A stretch of 17,857 nucleotides of DNA from Pseudomonadota bacterium (GTDB lineage Bacteria > Pseudomonadota > Gammaproteobacteria > Burkholderiales > Casimicrobiaceae), in assembly GCA_029571495.1 (NCBI GenBank), contig JAKPSO010000038.1:1-17857 (forward strand). The letters are read 5' to 3'. Every line of letters begins with the position of its first letter. Position 1 is the first letter of the stretch. The notes under the pieces are model-generated. The model did no database searches. It saw only the letters and a program-made list of their open reading frames with translations, and was not told where the DNA came from. Of the stretch, positions 1 through 7,988 are shown piece after piece. The position numbers and the translations under genes are program-made.

Positions 1-592
1 CTTCGGGAATGCCGCGGTCGGCTGCGAACCGAAAACGCTTCATTGCGCTTGCGGCGTTGCTCGGTGCGCTCGTGTCGCCTCGATCAATGAGACCGAGGTA
101 GTACGACGCCTGTGGGTTCTGCGCATCGATACGCTCGAACCACGCGCGGGCTTCCGCCGTGTCCGGCGCATTGCCGCGGGTGCCGAACAGCCACGCCTTG
201 CCAAGCGCGAGCATCGCGCGTTGATCGCCTTGTTGCGCTGCGCGGCCCAACCACGCCAAGCCCTGCTTCACCGCATCATCGTCGGCGCGCCGCAACAACA
301 CTTCGCCTACTGAACGCTGCGCTTCGACGTTGCCACTTTGCGCGTTGGTCAACAGCGCCGTCAGCGCGCCCTCGTCACGCCCCGCATCGGCGTGCATCCG
401 CAGACGGTCGATGCGCGCAACGTCACGCTGCTCGTAGCCTCGATGCAGCGACGCGAAATCGAGGGCCCCCTGCTTGGAAACCGTGGCGTCCTCGATTGCG
501 CTTCGCTCCATCGAGGCTACGGTCGAGCACAGGCACGACGCGAATGCCGCCGACATGAGCGCGGCAAAGCAAGAGCGAGGACGGGTGCGCAT
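1..592 (-). CDS. Sel1-repeat (TPR-like) exported protein, C-terminus cut by window edge
   Basis: The frame is open from an ATG at 592 down to base 1, giving 197 codons without a stop, so the C-terminus lies outside the window. Residues 1-26 look like a signal peptide: basic MRTRPRSC, then an Ala/Leu-rich core ending near STVA. From about residue 85 onward there are Sel1/TPR-type helical pairs, with signatures such as WLGRAAQQGDQRAMLALGKA and NPQASYYLGLID. Sel1 repeats are protein-interaction scaffolds; no enzyme function is implied. It follows the CpdB-type gene on the same strand with a 17-bp gap, so the two are probably cotranscribed. No clear Shine-Dalgarno precedes 592; an in-frame ATG at 555 is the alternative start. 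The repeat family is well supported by the sequence. The cellular role is unknown. Confidence 0.75.
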   Translation of the reverse strand, partial: MRTRPRSCFAALMSAAFASCLCSTVASMERSAIEDATVSKQGALDFASLHRGYEQRDVARIDRLRMHADAGRDEGALTALLTNAQSGNVEAQRSVGEVLLRRADDDAVKQGLAWLGRAAQQGDQRAMLALGKAWLFGTRGNAPDTAEARAWFERIDAQNPQASYYLGLIDRGDTSAPSNAASAMKRFRFAADRGIPE

Positions 593-609
593 TGCGGCGG
601 TCGCGTTGA

Positions 610-2673
610 CTATTTCGACAAATCGACCTGATACACCGCGAGACCTTTGCCATCGTCGGCCTTGAACAAACCGACATTGGTCAACCCCGCAGCATGGGCG
701 ACGGCCAACTTCCCCTGCGCCGATTTGAACGTAATCGGGCCTGCAGTAGTTACTTTGGTGAAGTGCCAGCTCTGCGTCGAGCCGTGGTCTTTGCGCGTGA
801 GCGTCTTCACGTTCTTGATGTATTGAATCAACACGTCGCGGTTGGTGTCGGGCGAGGCAATCACGGTCTTGGTTCCGTCGAGGCCAGGAAAATTGCCGCC
901 GCCGCCTGCGCGGTAGTTGTTGGTGGCAACGATGAATTCCGCGGTCGGTGAAACGGGCGCGCCTTTGTACATGAGATTCTTGATGCGGCTGCCTTGCGGC
1001 TGCGTGACGTCGATTTCGTATCGGAAATCCGGATGCGTGATCATGTCGAACGTGTAGCCGGGCGCCGTGCTGACGAGGGATTGCTCCGTCGTGAGTTTGG
1101 GGTCGATCTGGCGGAACCGGCGCGCTGCGGCTTCAAGCCACGCCTTCAGCCCGTCGCCCGTTACTTTCACGGCGTACAGCGTGTTCGGGAACAGATACAA
1201 GTCCGCTGCGTTATTGATCGCGATGTCGCCAGCTGCGACGTCGGTGAAATCCGCGCCGCCTGCAAAGCCCGTTTTGAACGGCGACGCTGTGGAAAGCACG
1301 GGCAGCGCAGCGTATTGCGGCAGATTAGCTTTCACATAGTTTGCGACGTATTCGGTCTGCGCCATATTGACGATTTGCAACGCAGAGGTGTCGCCCACGT
1401 CAACAAAGTACGACGTCATCGGGAAGTCGCTGCGACCGATCGGCGTCTTGACGTATTTGATCGTGGCTTCGTGCTCCGCGGCGATTGTTTTTGCCACGCT
1501 TGGCAGCGGCTCGACGAATGACTTGTCCGCGTTTTGAATCGAACGCGCTTCGACGACCGTCTTCGTTCTGTCGACGCTCCAGCGCCCGTCCTTCGCGACA
1601 AGGTTGAGCGAGATGACGCCGAGCGTTTTGCCCCAAAAATTCGCCATCACGGTCGGCACATCGTGCACCAGCCCCCTGGTCTTATCGACGCCGGGGAGAT
1701 TGAACTGCGGCAACGTGCTCGCGGCGTTTGGGAACACCTGATGCGAGTGACCAATGAGCATGGCGTCAACGCCCGGCACTTGCGCAACGTGCCAGTTCGC
1801 ATTTTCGAGCGATGGTGTGTAGGGCGACGCATCAAGCCCGCCGTGCGAAATCACCACAACGAGATCCGCGCCTTTTGACTTCATCTCCGGGATGTACTTT
1901 TCGGCGAGCTCTTTGATGCCGTCGGTGTAGACCACGCCATTCAACCAGCGCTTGTCCCAATCGAGAATCTTCGGCGGCGTGAACGCAATGACGCCGACTT
2001 TGAGCGGTGCGGAAATTGGCTTGCCATCGGCGGTTGTTGCCTTCAGCGTGCGGTCGAGAACAACGTAGGGCTCGAACAATGGTTGCCGATCTTTCACCGA
2101 CAACACGTTGGCGAGCACCAATGGGAAATTGGGCCCTGCGCAGGGTTGCGCGGAGATCGGTTTCTCTGCGGCGAGCAAATTGACATTGAAGCGGCTGCCC
2201 GTGACCTGCGAGAGAAACGACAAGCCGTAGTTGAACTCGTGATTGCCGATGCCGCCCGCGTCGTAGCCGAGCTCGTTCATCACCTTGTACATCGCCAACG
2301 TTTCGCCGCATGGCAAAGGATTAACTTGCGCTTGATAGTCAGAAAGCGCAGTGCCTTGGATGGTGTCGCCGTTGTCAAAGAGCAGCGTGTTGGCGAACTG
2401 TTTGCGCGCCTCTGCGATGCGCGCTGCAACGCGCTCAAAGCCCACAGTCTTGTCTTCCGCGAGCTTGAAGTAGTCGTAGCTGAGGATATTGGTGTGCAGG
2501 TCGGTGGTTTCGAGTAGCGCGAGATCCGCGCGAGTCCCGTCTGCAAGGCGAATCGCGGCCGGCGCACCGGTTGCTGGCACGGTTAACGCTGAAGAACCGG
2601 GGGGCGTGCTGCTACACGCGGCGATACCTGCCAGCAGAAACGCACACAGGAAATAGCTCGGAATTGGTTTCAT
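610..2673 (-). CDS. cpdB: 2',3'-cyclic-nucleotide 2'-phosphodiesterase / 3'-nucleotidase, lipoprotein
   Basis: 687 residues. This is a two-domain metallophosphoesterase of the 5'-nucleotidase/CpdB family. The N-terminal domain has the dimetal motifs in order: DLH at 58-60, FDNGD at 99-103, GNHEF at 143-147, then ISHGGL and IGHSHQVFP. The C-terminal nucleotide-binding domain follows to the end. Family members hydrolyse 2',3'-cyclic nucleotides and 3'-nucleotides in the periplasm, releasing nucleoside and phosphate. The N-terminus ends in a lipobox, IAAC, with Cys20 followed by Ser, which predicts an outer-membrane lipoprotein rather than the soluble periplasmic form of E. coli CpdB. An AGGTGA Shine-Dalgarno sits 6 bp before the ATG. 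The gene lies just past the receptor gene's hairpin terminator and 17 bp before the Sel1 gene. A broader UshA-like 5'-nucleotidase specificity cannot be excluded. Confidence 0.88.
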   Translation of the reverse strand: MKPIPSYFLCAFLLAGIAACSSTPPGSSALTVPATGAPAAIRLADGTRADLALLETTDLHTNILSYDYFKLAEDKTVGFERVAARIAEARKQFANTLLFDNGDTIQGTALSDYQAQVNPLPCGETLAMYKVMNELGYDAGGIGNHEFNYGLSFLSQVTGSRFNVNLLAAEKPISAQPCAGPNFPLVLANVLSVKDRQPLFEPYVVLDRTLKATTADGKPISAPLKVGVIAFTPPKILDWDKRWLNGVVYTDGIKELAEKYIPEMKSKGADLVVVISHGGLDASPYTPSLENANWHVAQVPGVDAMLIGHSHQVFPNAASTLPQFNLPGVDKTRGLVHDVPTVMANFWGKTLGVISLNLVAKDGRWSVDRTKTVVEARSIQNADKSFVEPLPSVAKTIAAEHEATIKYVKTPIGRSDFPMTSYFVDVGDTSALQIVNMAQTEYVANYVKANLPQYAALPVLSTASPFKTGFAGGADFTDVAAGDIAINNAADLYLFPNTLYAVKVTGDGLKAWLEAAARRFRQIDPKLTTEQSLVSTAPGYTFDMITHPDFRYEIDVTQPQGSRIKNLMYKGAPVSPTAEFIVATNNYRAGGGGNFPGLDGTKTVIASPDTNRDVLIQYIKNVKTLTRKDHGSTQSWHFTKVTTAGPITFKSAQGKLAVAHAAGLTNVGLFKADDGKGLAVYQVDLSK

Positions 2674-2689
2674 CTCTCGTCACCTGAAA

Positions 2690-2717
2690 TAAAAAAGGCC
2701 GCGCACACTGCGCGGCC
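2690..2717 (-). terminator. Intrinsic terminator after the TonB-dependent receptor gene
   Basis: On the minus strand the stem GGCCGCGC, a 5-nt loop and GCGCGGCC (2717-2697) are followed directly by TTTTTT (2696-2691). It lies about 50 bp past the receptor stop codon. The U-tract ends only about 6 bp before the cpdB Shine-Dalgarno, so it also works as a barrier or attenuator ahead of cpdB. Confidence 0.85.
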
Positions 2718-2769
2718 AGATTAGCAGATTGTGCGCATGGCATTCACCACGCGCTCAATCAGCATGCGC

Positions 2770-5190
2770 CTAGAAATCGGCGCTCAATGTCACCGAGAAC
2801 AAGCGTGGCGCGCCGAGGTAGTAGAACACGGTGCCGCTGGATGCGACAGTGCCAACGGCCTGTGCGTTCACGACTGAACCTGACGTCGGGTTGCGGTACT
2901 TGGTGTTGCCAATGTTGCTGATATTGAGCTTGATCATCGGGTTCTTGACGAACATAACGTCAGCAAACTTGTAGCCCGCGTCGAAGTCGGCCGTCATGTA
3001 GCTTGGCACTTCTTCGTCGTTCATCAACGTGGCGTATTGGTTGCCTGTCATCTTCGCTTTTAGGCGAGCGTACATCGGGCCGCTTGCGTATTGCAGCGAG
3101 AGCCCCGCCAACGTTTGCGGCGTGAGTGGGAATTGCTTGCCAGTGGTTGGCACAAAGATGCCCTTGCCAACGCTCAAGTCGCTCTTGATCTTGCTCTTTT
3201 GAATGGTGAGTGACGCGTAGGCGGAGAAGCCGTTGACCGGCGTAGTGCCAAGCTCCAATTCGAGCCCGCGATTGGTTACGTTGCCGGCATTGGTGTAGAC
3301 GCTCTTCAACAAAATCGGATCAAACGCGTTAGCTTGACGGTTCTTGAAGTCGACGTTGAATGCACTTGCCGAGAACGACAGTGCTTTGCCTTGAAAACGG
3401 TAGCCGATGTCGGTGGTAATCGACGTCTCCGCTTCAATTGGCGTGTTAATCACAGGGGCACCATTGACGATCGTGATGCCGTTGTTGCTGCTGTTGGCGA
3501 ACGCGAAGTTTGGCGGTGCGCGGAAATTTTTGCCGATGTTGCCGAAGACTTGCTGTTCGCGGTCGATGTTGAAGCGAATGCCCGCTTGCGGCAGCACTTC
3601 GCCATAAGATTTTTCGAGCGAGTACTGGGTCTGCGACGCGGTGCCTTCGCTGGCGTTGTTGGTGAATTTGCGCGTGATGTGCGGCGTGCGAAGGCCAATC
3701 GACACTACACCGCGGTCGTTGAGGATGCTCCAGTTGTCGGAGGCATAAAGCTGATAAGCGGGGCTGATCGTGAGCCAGTCGCGTGATTGGTAGGGCGTGC
3801 CGTCAGGACGCAGGATCTTGCCGTCGCGCAACCAAATGTCGGCAGGATTGCCGTTAGCGTCGACCGCAACCGCCGGGCCCGTCTGACGGTGCTCTGCGCG
3901 CTCGAACCACACACCAAGTTTCAATGCATGTGGACCGTAGTTGTGGTTGACTTCAGCGGTGACGCCTGGACGCATCGTGCGCGTTACGTTGCTATTGGCG
4001 ATGATCACGCGGTCAAGCGTATCGCCGTCGCCGTTGAGGTCAACGCCTGCACCGGTCTTGCCGGTAGTGGTGTTGAGGAACGCGGTCTCCGACAGCGTCT
4101 TTTGCTGGCTGCCGCCGGTGCCGTAGCCATACCAAAGATAGGGCTGCACTTTGAGGTAGGTGTTCTCAGCGAGCTTGAATGAACCCGACATCGATGCAAC
4201 GACGTTTTCAAAAGGGTTCATCGAAAGTTTGTAATACGACCGGGCGTTGGTTGGCAGCGTCTCCGTCTGCGCGGTGCCCGCAACAGCGGCGACGTGGCCC
4301 GGCGTGAAGGTGTCAACATGGTCGTAGTAGTAACCATTGGCTGCTAGCTGCGCGAGGCTCATCGAATACAGGTTGTTGTTCAGCGCTTTGTTGTACATCA
4401 CCGAACCAAGCACGCGGTTGTTTGGCGAGATATCCCACGAGAACGCGGCGTCCAAGTGGTCGCGTTTGGCTCCGCCTTCGCCCTTCCACTTGTCGGCCTC
4501 GGTATGTGAGTAACTGACGAACACTTTCGCCTTGTCGTTCGCGAAACGACCGGAGTCAGCGCGGACGAAGGTGCGCGAGAGATTCAGGCCACCAATGGTT
4601 TGCGCCACGCGCAAGCGACGTTTGTCTTCCGGGTCGCAGCTCGTGATGCTGATGCTGCCGCCGGTGGCGCCGACGTGCGGCGCTTCGAAGTCGGCGCTAC
4701 CTTGTGCGACGCTCTGCGTGCAGGCGTTTTCTTGGTCGACGTATTCCTGCGGGAACGCGGCGTAGTTGCCGGAATCGTTCACCGGCACACCGTTAATGGT
4801 CAAACCGATTTGATCGGAGTTGAAGCCGCGCATCGTGAGGCCGCCGCCGAAGAGGCCCGTGGCGTCTTGGTTGAACGTGTTGATACCTGGCAGCAGTGCA
4901 ATCGCTTGATACGGGTTGCCAGTCGCGCGATCTTTTTCGGTCGCGGCGCGGGTCACGGTGCTGCGCGCTTTAGTCGTGTCTTCGTTGAGCATCTGGCCGG
5001 CGCCAAGCTTGTCGCCCTGACCGACGATGGTGATGGTGCCCAGACGGACGGCATCATCTTTAGCGCGCGGCGCGTTTTCTTCGGTCGCGGCGGCTTGAGC
5101 GAACGCGCCGGAAATGGCAGCACTGGCGAGCGCGAGGCTCACGGCGCGAGCGATGTGCTTCACGCGCGGAAGGGAGGAAGAGTTGTGCAT
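2770..5190 (-). CDS. TonB-dependent outer-membrane receptor
   Basis: 806 residues from the ATG at 5190. Residues 1-33 are a signal peptide (basic start, Ala/Leu/Ser core, cleavage near AFAQA). A TonB-box-like GTITIV follows at about 51-56. Next comes a plug domain (ALLPGINTFNQDATGLFGGG, then MRGFNSDQIGLTINGVPVND), then a long beta-barrel ending in Phe, as is usual for barrel assembly. These receptors import scarce ligands across the outer membrane using TonB-ExbBD energy. The ligand cannot be read from sequence; a Pho-box-like promoter and the downstream nucleotidase suggest a phosphorus-containing compound rather than iron. An upstream in-frame ATG at 5262 would add 24 residues in front of the signal peptide and lies upstream of the predicted promoter -10, so 5190 is preferred. 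Confidence 0.9.
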   Translation of the reverse strand: MHNSSSLPRVKHIARAVSLALASAAISGAFAQAAATEENAPRAKDDAVRLGTITIVGQGDKLGAGQMLNEDTTKARSTVTRAATEKDRATGNPYQAIALLPGINTFNQDATGLFGGGLTMRGFNSDQIGLTINGVPVNDSGNYAAFPQEYVDQENACTQSVAQGSADFEAPHVGATGGSISITSCDPEDKRRLRVAQTIGGLNLSRTFVRADSGRFANDKAKVFVSYSHTEADKWKGEGGAKRDHLDAAFSWDISPNNRVLGSVMYNKALNNNLYSMSLAQLAANGYYYDHVDTFTPGHVAAVAGTAQTETLPTNARSYYKLSMNPFENVVASMSGSFKLAENTYLKVQPYLWYGYGTGGSQQKTLSETAFLNTTTGKTGAGVDLNGDGDTLDRVIIANSNVTRTMRPGVTAEVNHNYGPHALKLGVWFERAEHRQTGPAVAVDANGNPADIWLRDGKILRPDGTPYQSRDWLTISPAYQLYASDNWSILNDRGVVSIGLRTPHITRKFTNNASEGTASQTQYSLEKSYGEVLPQAGIRFNIDREQQVFGNIGKNFRAPPNFAFANSSNNGITIVNGAPVINTPIEAETSITTDIGYRFQGKALSFSASAFNVDFKNRQANAFDPILLKSVYTNAGNVTNRGLELELGTTPVNGFSAYASLTIQKSKIKSDLSVGKGIFVPTTGKQFPLTPQTLAGLSLQYASGPMYARLKAKMTGNQYATLMNDEEVPSYMTADFDAGYKFADVMFVKNPMIKLNISNIGNTKYRNPTSGSVVNAQAVGTVASSGTVFYYLGAPRLFSVTLSADF

Positions 5191-5232
5191 GGTCTTACCG
5201 ATTCGAGTTGGAAATGGCGAATACTTGAATAT

Positions 5233-5272
5233 TTCATATTTTTTGTGCGGCGCAGTGACCATTTCATGACAA
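5233..5272 (-). promoter_or_regulatory. Candidate Pho box and promoter for the receptor gene
   Basis: Read on the minus strand, 5272-5255 is TTGTCAT-GAAA-TGGTCAC, two 7-mers 11 bp apart. By hand it matches 11 of 14 repeat positions of the PhoB consensus (CTGTCAT, 4 bp, CTGTMAY). An AT-rich run follows, with TATGAA at 5238-5233 as the best -10, 16 bp after the box instead of the 10 bp seen at the other boxes. A start near 5226 would leave a leader of about 36 nt before the ATG at 5190. Confidence 0.45.
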
Positions 5273-5323
5273 ATCGAATCGCGGCGCGTTTGGATGTCGT
5301 AAACATGTCAACGCATATTTGCG

Positions 5324-5389
5324 GGTGCACCAAGGCATTGCCGGCGTCCCCAGCGCGGTGCAGCTGATGGCTTTTCTGTGCCTTGCACC
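5324..5389. repeat. Imperfect inverted repeat in the receptor/sigma intergenic region
   Basis: GGTG (5324-5327) plus CAAGGCA (5331-5337) can pair with TGCCTTG (5379-5385) plus CACC (5386-5389), leaving a 3-nt bulge and a 41-nt loop. The 361-bp region between the receptor start (5190) and the sigma factor start (5552) otherwise holds the Pho box at 5255-5272 and a GGAACTT motif at 5518-5524 that resembles an ECF -35 element. I see no gene in it. Confidence 0.3.
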
Positions 5390-5551
5390 AGCAGACGGTC
5401 GGTACAGCGCGAAAAAACGATAAGTCGACCCAATGGAAAACTGGCCCGTAACGGCTATTCCACTGCCGTATTGACGCAAAAGCTGTTAATTTTCGCCACC
5501 GCGCAAAGACGCTACACGGAACTTTTTGCACCGTTTGCCGGAATAACAGAG

Positions 5552-6145
5552 GTGACCTCCAGCGACGCCTACTCCGACGCCACGCTGCTCGCTCGTGTTC
5601 GCGCGGGCGACGCCGTTGCGCTCGCAACGGTGTATCGGCGGCACGGCGCTACGGTGTTTCGCTTCGCATGCCTGCACGCGCCCTCGCGCGAGGCGGCGGC
5701 CGACGCCACGCAGGACACGTTTTTGTGGCTCGCGACGAACCGAGCTGCCGCGTTTGACCCCAATCAGGGCTCGCTAGCGGCGTTTCTCTGTGGCGTGGCG
5801 CGTAATCACGTGTTGCGCATACGGGCCGCTGACGCGCGCTATGACGTGCACGAGGGCGCTTCCACCCCAGCCGATGGCGATTCGCATGACGCGGTGGAGG
5901 ATGCGCTGGCGCATGTGCTCGCAGCAGAACGTGGCAACGCACTGCACGCCGCTTTGGCGCGTCTTTCGGCTGAGCACCGCGAAGTGATCGCCTTGGTGGA
6001 GTTCGAAGAATTCCCGTACGCCGAGGCCGCGAACATCGTTGGTTGCCCGATCGGCACTGTGCGCTCCCGACTTAACCGCGCGAAAGACGCGCTCCGCGCC
6101 CAACTCGTGGAACTTTTTCCTGATGAAACGCGAATATCTTCATGA
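5552..6145 (+). CDS. ECF-family RNA polymerase sigma factor
   Basis: 197 residues from a GTG start, the usual length for the family. Region 2 spans roughly residues 8-85 (LLARVRAGD, then AADATQDTFLWL and LAAFLCGVARNHVLR). Region 4 is near 130-190 (LARLSAEHREVIALVEFEEF, then GCPIGTVRSRLNRAKDALRA, a helix-turn-helix). The reading frame extends back to an ATG at 5378, but that adds 58 residues with no sigma similarity, so the GTG next to the first sigma residues is chosen. No strong Shine-Dalgarno is present. The stop overlaps the next gene by 4 bp (ATGA), indicating translational coupling to a probable anti-sigma factor. Its regulon is unknown; the secreted protein gene downstream is the obvious candidate. 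Confidence 0.88.
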   Translation: MTSSDAYSDATLLARVRAGDAVALATVYRRHGATVFRFACLHAPSREAAADATQDTFLWLATNRAAAFDPNQGSLAAFLCGVARNHVLRIRAADARYDVHEGASTPADGDSHDAVEDALAHVLAAERGNALHAALARLSAEHREVIALVEFEEFPYAEAANIVGCPIGTVRSRLNRAKDALRAQLVELFPDETRISS

Positions 6146-6678
6146 ACACTTCGCCCGATCAACGCCACGATTCGACGAGCGCGTGGCAGAGCGCCGCCGC
6201 GATCTATCGTCGCGACGAGCCACTTCCAGAGCTCGAAGCGACGCTTCTTGCGCGTTTCGGTGAGCTGCGCGCTGTGTCGATCGAGCAGACGTCGGGGCAA
6301 TTACCAAATGCGCCACGGGTGTCATGGTGGTCGCGAATCTTCGCGCAGTTGCGCGCACGCCCGGTGTTAGCGATGACGTGTTCGACAGCTGCTGTGGCGG
6401 CGGTTGGTGTGTCGTTGTGGCTCACCGTGTTTCGCGTCATTCCTGACGTGACGACGCCGTTCATGCTCGTCGCAGAACCTGACAACGGAAAACTCAACGT
6501 CGCGCAGATGGTGCGAGTGAGCGTATCGCGCGAAGCGATGCTCGATTTCGGAATCCCCGTGCCGCCACAGCAATTGCAGGAGCCCGTGCGCGCCGAAATG
6601 TTGCTGGGACAGCGCGGTGAATTGCTCGCCGTGCGCTTCATTGAAAAACCTGTGCGGCGAAGATTTTCGTTTGACTAA
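6142..6678 (+). CDS. Probable anti-sigma factor, single membrane span
   Basis: 178 residues. A cytoplasmic N-terminal half of about 74 residues is followed by one hydrophobic segment at about 75-97 (VLAMTCSTAAVAAVGVSLWL) and a periplasmic tail of about 80 residues. This is the layout of membrane anti-sigma factors, and the gene overlaps the sigma factor stop by 4 bp. There is no visible zinc-binding HxxxCxxC motif, so it would not be a ZAS-type protein. I recognise no specific family; the assignment rests on topology and coupling. The tail is rich in hydrophobic and charged residues and could sense an envelope signal. Confidence 0.6.
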   Translation: MNTSPDQRHDSTSAWQSAAAIYRRDEPLPELEATLLARFGELRAVSIEQTSGQLPNAPRVSWWSRIFAQLRARPVLAMTCSTAAVAAVGVSLWLTVFRVIPDVTTPFMLVAEPDNGKLNVAQMVRVSVSREAMLDFGIPVPPQQLQEPVRAEMLLGQRGELLAVRFIEKPVRRRFSFD

Positions 6679-6700
6679 CCGAGAGCGCGCACGACGCGCG

Positions 6701-6750
6701 GCCTGTGGCGAGGGGTTTGGCCGCCCCTGATCAGACCTCTCGCCACAGGC
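6701..6750 (+). repeat. 16-bp inverted repeat in the leader of the secreted protein gene
   Basis: GCCTGTGGCGAGGGGT (6701-6716) pairs with ACCTCTCGCCACAGGC (6735-6750). In RNA all 16 positions pair, one as G-U, around an 18-nt loop. No U-tract follows, so it is not a simple terminator. It ends 35 bp before the downstream ATG. A GGGG at 6712-6715 can pair instead with CCCC at 6724-6727, giving a mutually exclusive fold. It could protect mRNA ends or adjust expression between the anti-sigma gene and the secreted protein gene. Confidence 0.7.
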
Positions 6751-6785
6751 TACGCAACGGCGCGAAACACAGTGAGGAAACTGAG

Positions 6786-7913
6786 ATGAACCACACCCAA
6801 ATGCGACTCACCTTTGCAGTGACGGCCATAGCCGCCGCCATGTACTGCGCGCAGGCGTCTGCTGAAGAAAAGAAATCCGTCGTCATCAAAATTGAGGGCA
6901 AGGACTTAAGCCTTCCCGAGGCAGCGAGTGCCGCGGTAGACAAGGCGATGTCCGCGCTCGACGAAGCGTTGTCGTCGAAAGAACTCGCGAGCGTGAACGT
7001 CAATGAGATTCGCGAGACGATTCGAAAAGCGATTGACGACGCCGGCACGCATGGCACTCTGATTCACCGCCGCACTTCGAGCGACGCCAATGAACGCAGC
7101 AATCCGTACTCGGCCCGAGAAATGCGGGAGTTCAAGCAAACGCTGGGTGACGGCACCGTGATTCAACGTTCCAGCACGCGACTTCTAGCGCGTGACAGCG
7201 AGGGCCGCACGCGGCAGGAACTTCGGCAAGCAGACGGAACTGCGCGTGTGTTCATCAACGACCCTGTAGACAAACGAACATTCATCATTGATCCACAAAA
7301 GAAGGCGGCCTGCCGCGCGGATTTCAATGACCGCGCCATTCACGACTGCTTCTCGCAAATGCGAGGCGATTGGAAGCCGCTGGGCTTCGCGTTTAGCGCG
7401 AGCAGCCGTAGTGGAATCGGCATGATGAGCGCCCGCGACGACCTCACGGTTGAAGTGAGTCCGCACGCGGAAATCGTGGATCTCACGCGCAAGAGCTACG
7501 TCTACAAGTTCGACCACTCGTCAAGCTCTGGTGGCTCGAAACTTTCACCCACGCCACCGTTACCCCCAATCCCGCCGATCTCGCCGATGGCGCGCGTACG
7601 CGGCGCGGGGGACGGTGGAAATACACAAATGACTCGCGAGAAGAAAACTCAGCAGCCGTACGAAGGCCTCTCCGTCGATACTGAGCGAAATGTAGAGACT
7701 ATCGTGGCTGGAAGTATCGGCAACAGCAAACCTATCGAGACCATTTACGAGCGTTACTACTCGCCGGAGCTGAAGACCAACGTCTACGTGCGCCGTAGCG
7801 ACCCACGTAATGGCGACTCCACCTATCGCATGACCGACATCAAGCGTAGCGAACCTGACGCCAGCTTATTTCGAGTGCCGGCGGGCTATAGTGTGAGTGA
7901 AGGTAAGAAGTAA
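6786..7913 (+). CDS. Secreted protein of unknown function linked to an ECF sigma factor
   Basis: 375 residues from the ATG at 6786, which has a GAGGAAA Shine-Dalgarno and starts directly into a signal peptide (MNHTQMRLTF, then an Ala-rich core, cleavage near AQASA-EEKK). The longer frame back to 6705 would begin inside the inverted repeat and is rejected. The mature N-terminal half is charged and probably helical. A Pro-rich linker lies near residues 252-268 (PTPPLPPIPPISPM). The C-terminal part (about 305-372) carries a recurring pattern, IGNSKPIETIYERYYSPEL then VRRSDPRNGDSTYRMTDIKR and ASLFRVPAGY, which I recall from many uncharacterised exported proteins of soil bacteria. No catalytic motif is visible. 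It is probably a periplasmic target or signal partner of the preceding sigma/anti-sigma pair. Confidence 0.78.
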   Translation: MNHTQMRLTFAVTAIAAAMYCAQASAEEKKSVVIKIEGKDLSLPEAASAAVDKAMSALDEALSSKELASVNVNEIRETIRKAIDDAGTHGTLIHRRTSSDANERSNPYSAREMREFKQTLGDGTVIQRSSTRLLARDSEGRTRQELRQADGTARVFINDPVDKRTFIIDPQKKAACRADFNDRAIHDCFSQMRGDWKPLGFAFSASSRSGIGMMSARDDLTVEVSPHAEIVDLTRKSYVYKFDHSSSSGGSKLSPTPPLPPIPPISPMARVRGAGDGGNTQMTREKKTQQPYEGLSVDTERNVETIVAGSIGNSKPIETIYERYYSPELKTNVYVRRSDPRNGDSTYRMTDIKRSEPDASLFRVPAGYSVSEGKK

Positions 7914-7942
7914 GGCTCGCTATCGCGCGACTCGGCTGGAGA

Positions 7943-7976
7943 CTGTCATCATCCCGTAACAGACGGTCCGCACACT
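7943..7976 (+). promoter_or_regulatory. Candidate Pho box and promoter for ppk1-sixA
   Basis: CTGTCAT-CATC-CCGTAAC at 7943-7960 is the best Pho box in the window by hand: 13 of 14 repeat positions fit CTGTCAT/CTGTMAY with the correct 11-bp period. Ten base pairs later comes CACACT (7971-7976), a weak -10 such as activator-dependent promoters tolerate. Transcription would begin near 7983, only about 5 nt before the ATG at 7989, which bears on the choice of ppk1 start. Confidence 0.65.
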
Positions 7977-7988
7977 CGACGGATATCG

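Noticed and set aside
994..1521. Long plus-strand reading frames opposite cpdB, and similar frames opposite the receptor, ppk1 and phoX
   Set aside because: They are antisense shadows in G+C-rich coding sequence, with Arg/Ala/His-rich translations and no recognisable domains.
5191..5262. N-terminal extension of the TonB-dependent receptor to an ATG at 5262
   Set aside because: It puts 24 polar residues before a clear signal peptide, lacks a Shine-Dalgarno, and starts upstream of the candidate promoter -10.
5201..5290. Fur box ahead of the TonB-dependent receptor
   Set aside because: The region is A/T-rich, but I see no GATAAT-type 19-bp palindrome.
5378..5551. N-terminal extension of the ECF sigma factor to an ATG at 5378
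   Set aside because: The 58 added residues have no sigma-like sequence, and the resulting length is atypical for the family.
5518..5551. ECF-type autoregulatory promoter (GGAACTT) ahead of the sigma factor
   Set aside because: No convincing -10 follows at 16-17 bp and the start would fall on the GTG; kept only as a remark.
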